A DNA stretch of 64,000 bases from Sphingomonas sp. IBVSS2 (GTDB lineage: Bacteria > Pseudomonadota > Alphaproteobacteria > Sphingomonadales > Sphingomonadaceae): NCBI RefSeq assembly GCF_002127225.1, contig NZ_NFUR01000003.1, forward strand, positions 186,001-250,000, given 5' to 3'. Positions 63,563-64,000 of the stretch are shown here, one piece after another. How positions within the stretch are numbered: the first letter of the stretch is position 1; each line of letters starts with the position of its first letter. Both the position numbers and the translations under genes were made by a program. Below the pieces are notes generated by a model. The model saw nothing but the letters and a program-made list of their open reading frames with translations, searched no databases and was not told the DNA's origin.

Positions 63563-64000
63563 GTCATGCCTTTCTCGGTGATCACGGCGTGGAGCGGCAC
63601 GTCCCAGATGTCGGACGGGATGGCCGGCACCTCCTGCATCGCCCAGGCGACGCCGACGCGCCAGGCATCGGGATAGCGGGCAAAGGCGCGGTCGTAATGC
63701 GCGGCGCCCTGGCCGAGGCGGTTGAGGCGGGCGTCGAAACCGACAAGGGGCGTGAGGATCACGTCGGGCGCCATTTCCGGGCTCTCGGCGCGTGGCTGGC
63801 GCAGGCCGAACGGGCCATCGACCAGCGGCTCGCCCATCCGCCAAGCCAGGAACCGGATCGGCGCCGCGCGATCGACGACGAAGGGGAGGGCGAGCGCGCA
63901 ACCCTTCTCCGCGGCGGCAGCGGCGAGCTGGGTGGGATCGGCTTCGCTGCCGATGGCGACATAGGTGGCGACGGTCGCCCCGGCGGCCAGGCGATCGACG
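63544..64000 (-). CDS. 5-formyltetrahydrofolate cyclo-ligase, 3' part
   Basis: The C-terminal ~151 residues of an MTHFS/YgfA protein; the start lies beyond the window edge. PFVVDRAAPIRFLAW, the ILTPLVGFDARLNRLGQGAAHYDRAF stretch (the hallmark GxRLGxGxGxYDR, here GQGAAHYDR with two Ala in place of usual Gly residues) and VGVAWAMQEVP are clear. It converts 5-formyl-THF to 5,10-methenyl-THF with ATP. The ORF is open to the edge of the window. Confidence 0.92.
   Translation of the reverse strand, partial: VDRLAAGATVATYVAIGSEADPTQLAAAAAEKGCALALPFVVDRAAPIRFLAWRMGEPLVDGPFGLRQPRAESPEMAPDVILTPLVGFDARLNRLGQGAAHYDRAFARYPDAWRVGVAWAMQEVPAIPSDIWDVPLHAVITEKGMTWHAGR

Overview
The window reads as chromosomal DNA of a GC-rich alphaproteobacterium, most likely a sphingomonad (Sphingomonas or a close relative). 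Four things point there: very GC-rich codons; frequent GTG/TTG starts; TonB-dependent receptors whose mature N-termini carry EIVVTA-type boxes; and short palindromic repeats of the form GTCATCCCGGCGAAAGCCGGG scattered between genes. The lptD-surA-pdxA-rsmA order also fits. I see no insertion sequence, prophage, CRISPR array or biosynthetic cluster.

Layout. (1) 1-22.5 kb is mostly housekeeping: NfeD/SPFH membrane pair, a CitE-like lyase, guaB, a PAP2 membrane protein, a methyltransferase, a divergent SDR/AraC pair, purT, an RsmB-like methyltransferase with a TPR protein, then rsmA-pdxA-surA-lptD on the minus strand facing holC and ndk. A lipoprotein, a purine nucleoside permease-like secreted protein and an EF-hand/two-component cluster follow. 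(2) 22.6-28.9 kb is a first acyl-CoA region: thioesterase, acyl-CoA ligase, MFS transporter and a long/short acyl-CoA dehydrogenase pair. (3) 29.1-37.8 kb is uptake: two TonB-dependent receptors, a DeoR regulator with an MFS sugar-type transporter, and a PepSY membrane protein. (4) 37.9-39.7 kb is a divergent SDR/AraC pair. (5) 39.6-46.2 kb is the most interesting block: a tandem (double) TetR regulator diverges from an ACAD11-like dehydrogenase, a zinc alcohol dehydrogenase, an ACAD10/11-type phosphotransferase and two SDRs. (6) 46.2-49.2 kb has small secreted proteins, PhzF and a pentapeptide-repeat protein. (7) 49.2-58.1 kb is a second acyl-CoA region: TesB, a short/long dehydrogenase pair, a fused hydratase/3-hydroxyacyl-CoA dehydrogenase, a serine hydrolase and a divergent acyl-CoA ligase. 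(8) 58.2-64 kb has a Tat-exported threonine-aldolase-like enzyme, glpK, an AI-2E family permease, two identical tRNA-Asp genes, an unusual lipoprotein, a DUF2842 protein and the 3' part of 5-formyltetrahydrofolate cyclo-ligase.

How it works together. The three acyl-CoA blocks supply ligase activation, two heteromeric dehydrogenase pairs, hydration/oxidation and thioesterase release. Block 5 adds a kinase-plus-dehydrogenase combination known from ACAD10/ACAD11 and the levulinate (Lva) pathway, so the cell probably handles 4-hydroxy or otherwise unusual acyl-CoAs. Palindromic repeats interrupt several of these operons between genes. Functions are assigned from remembered family motifs; no database search was possible.
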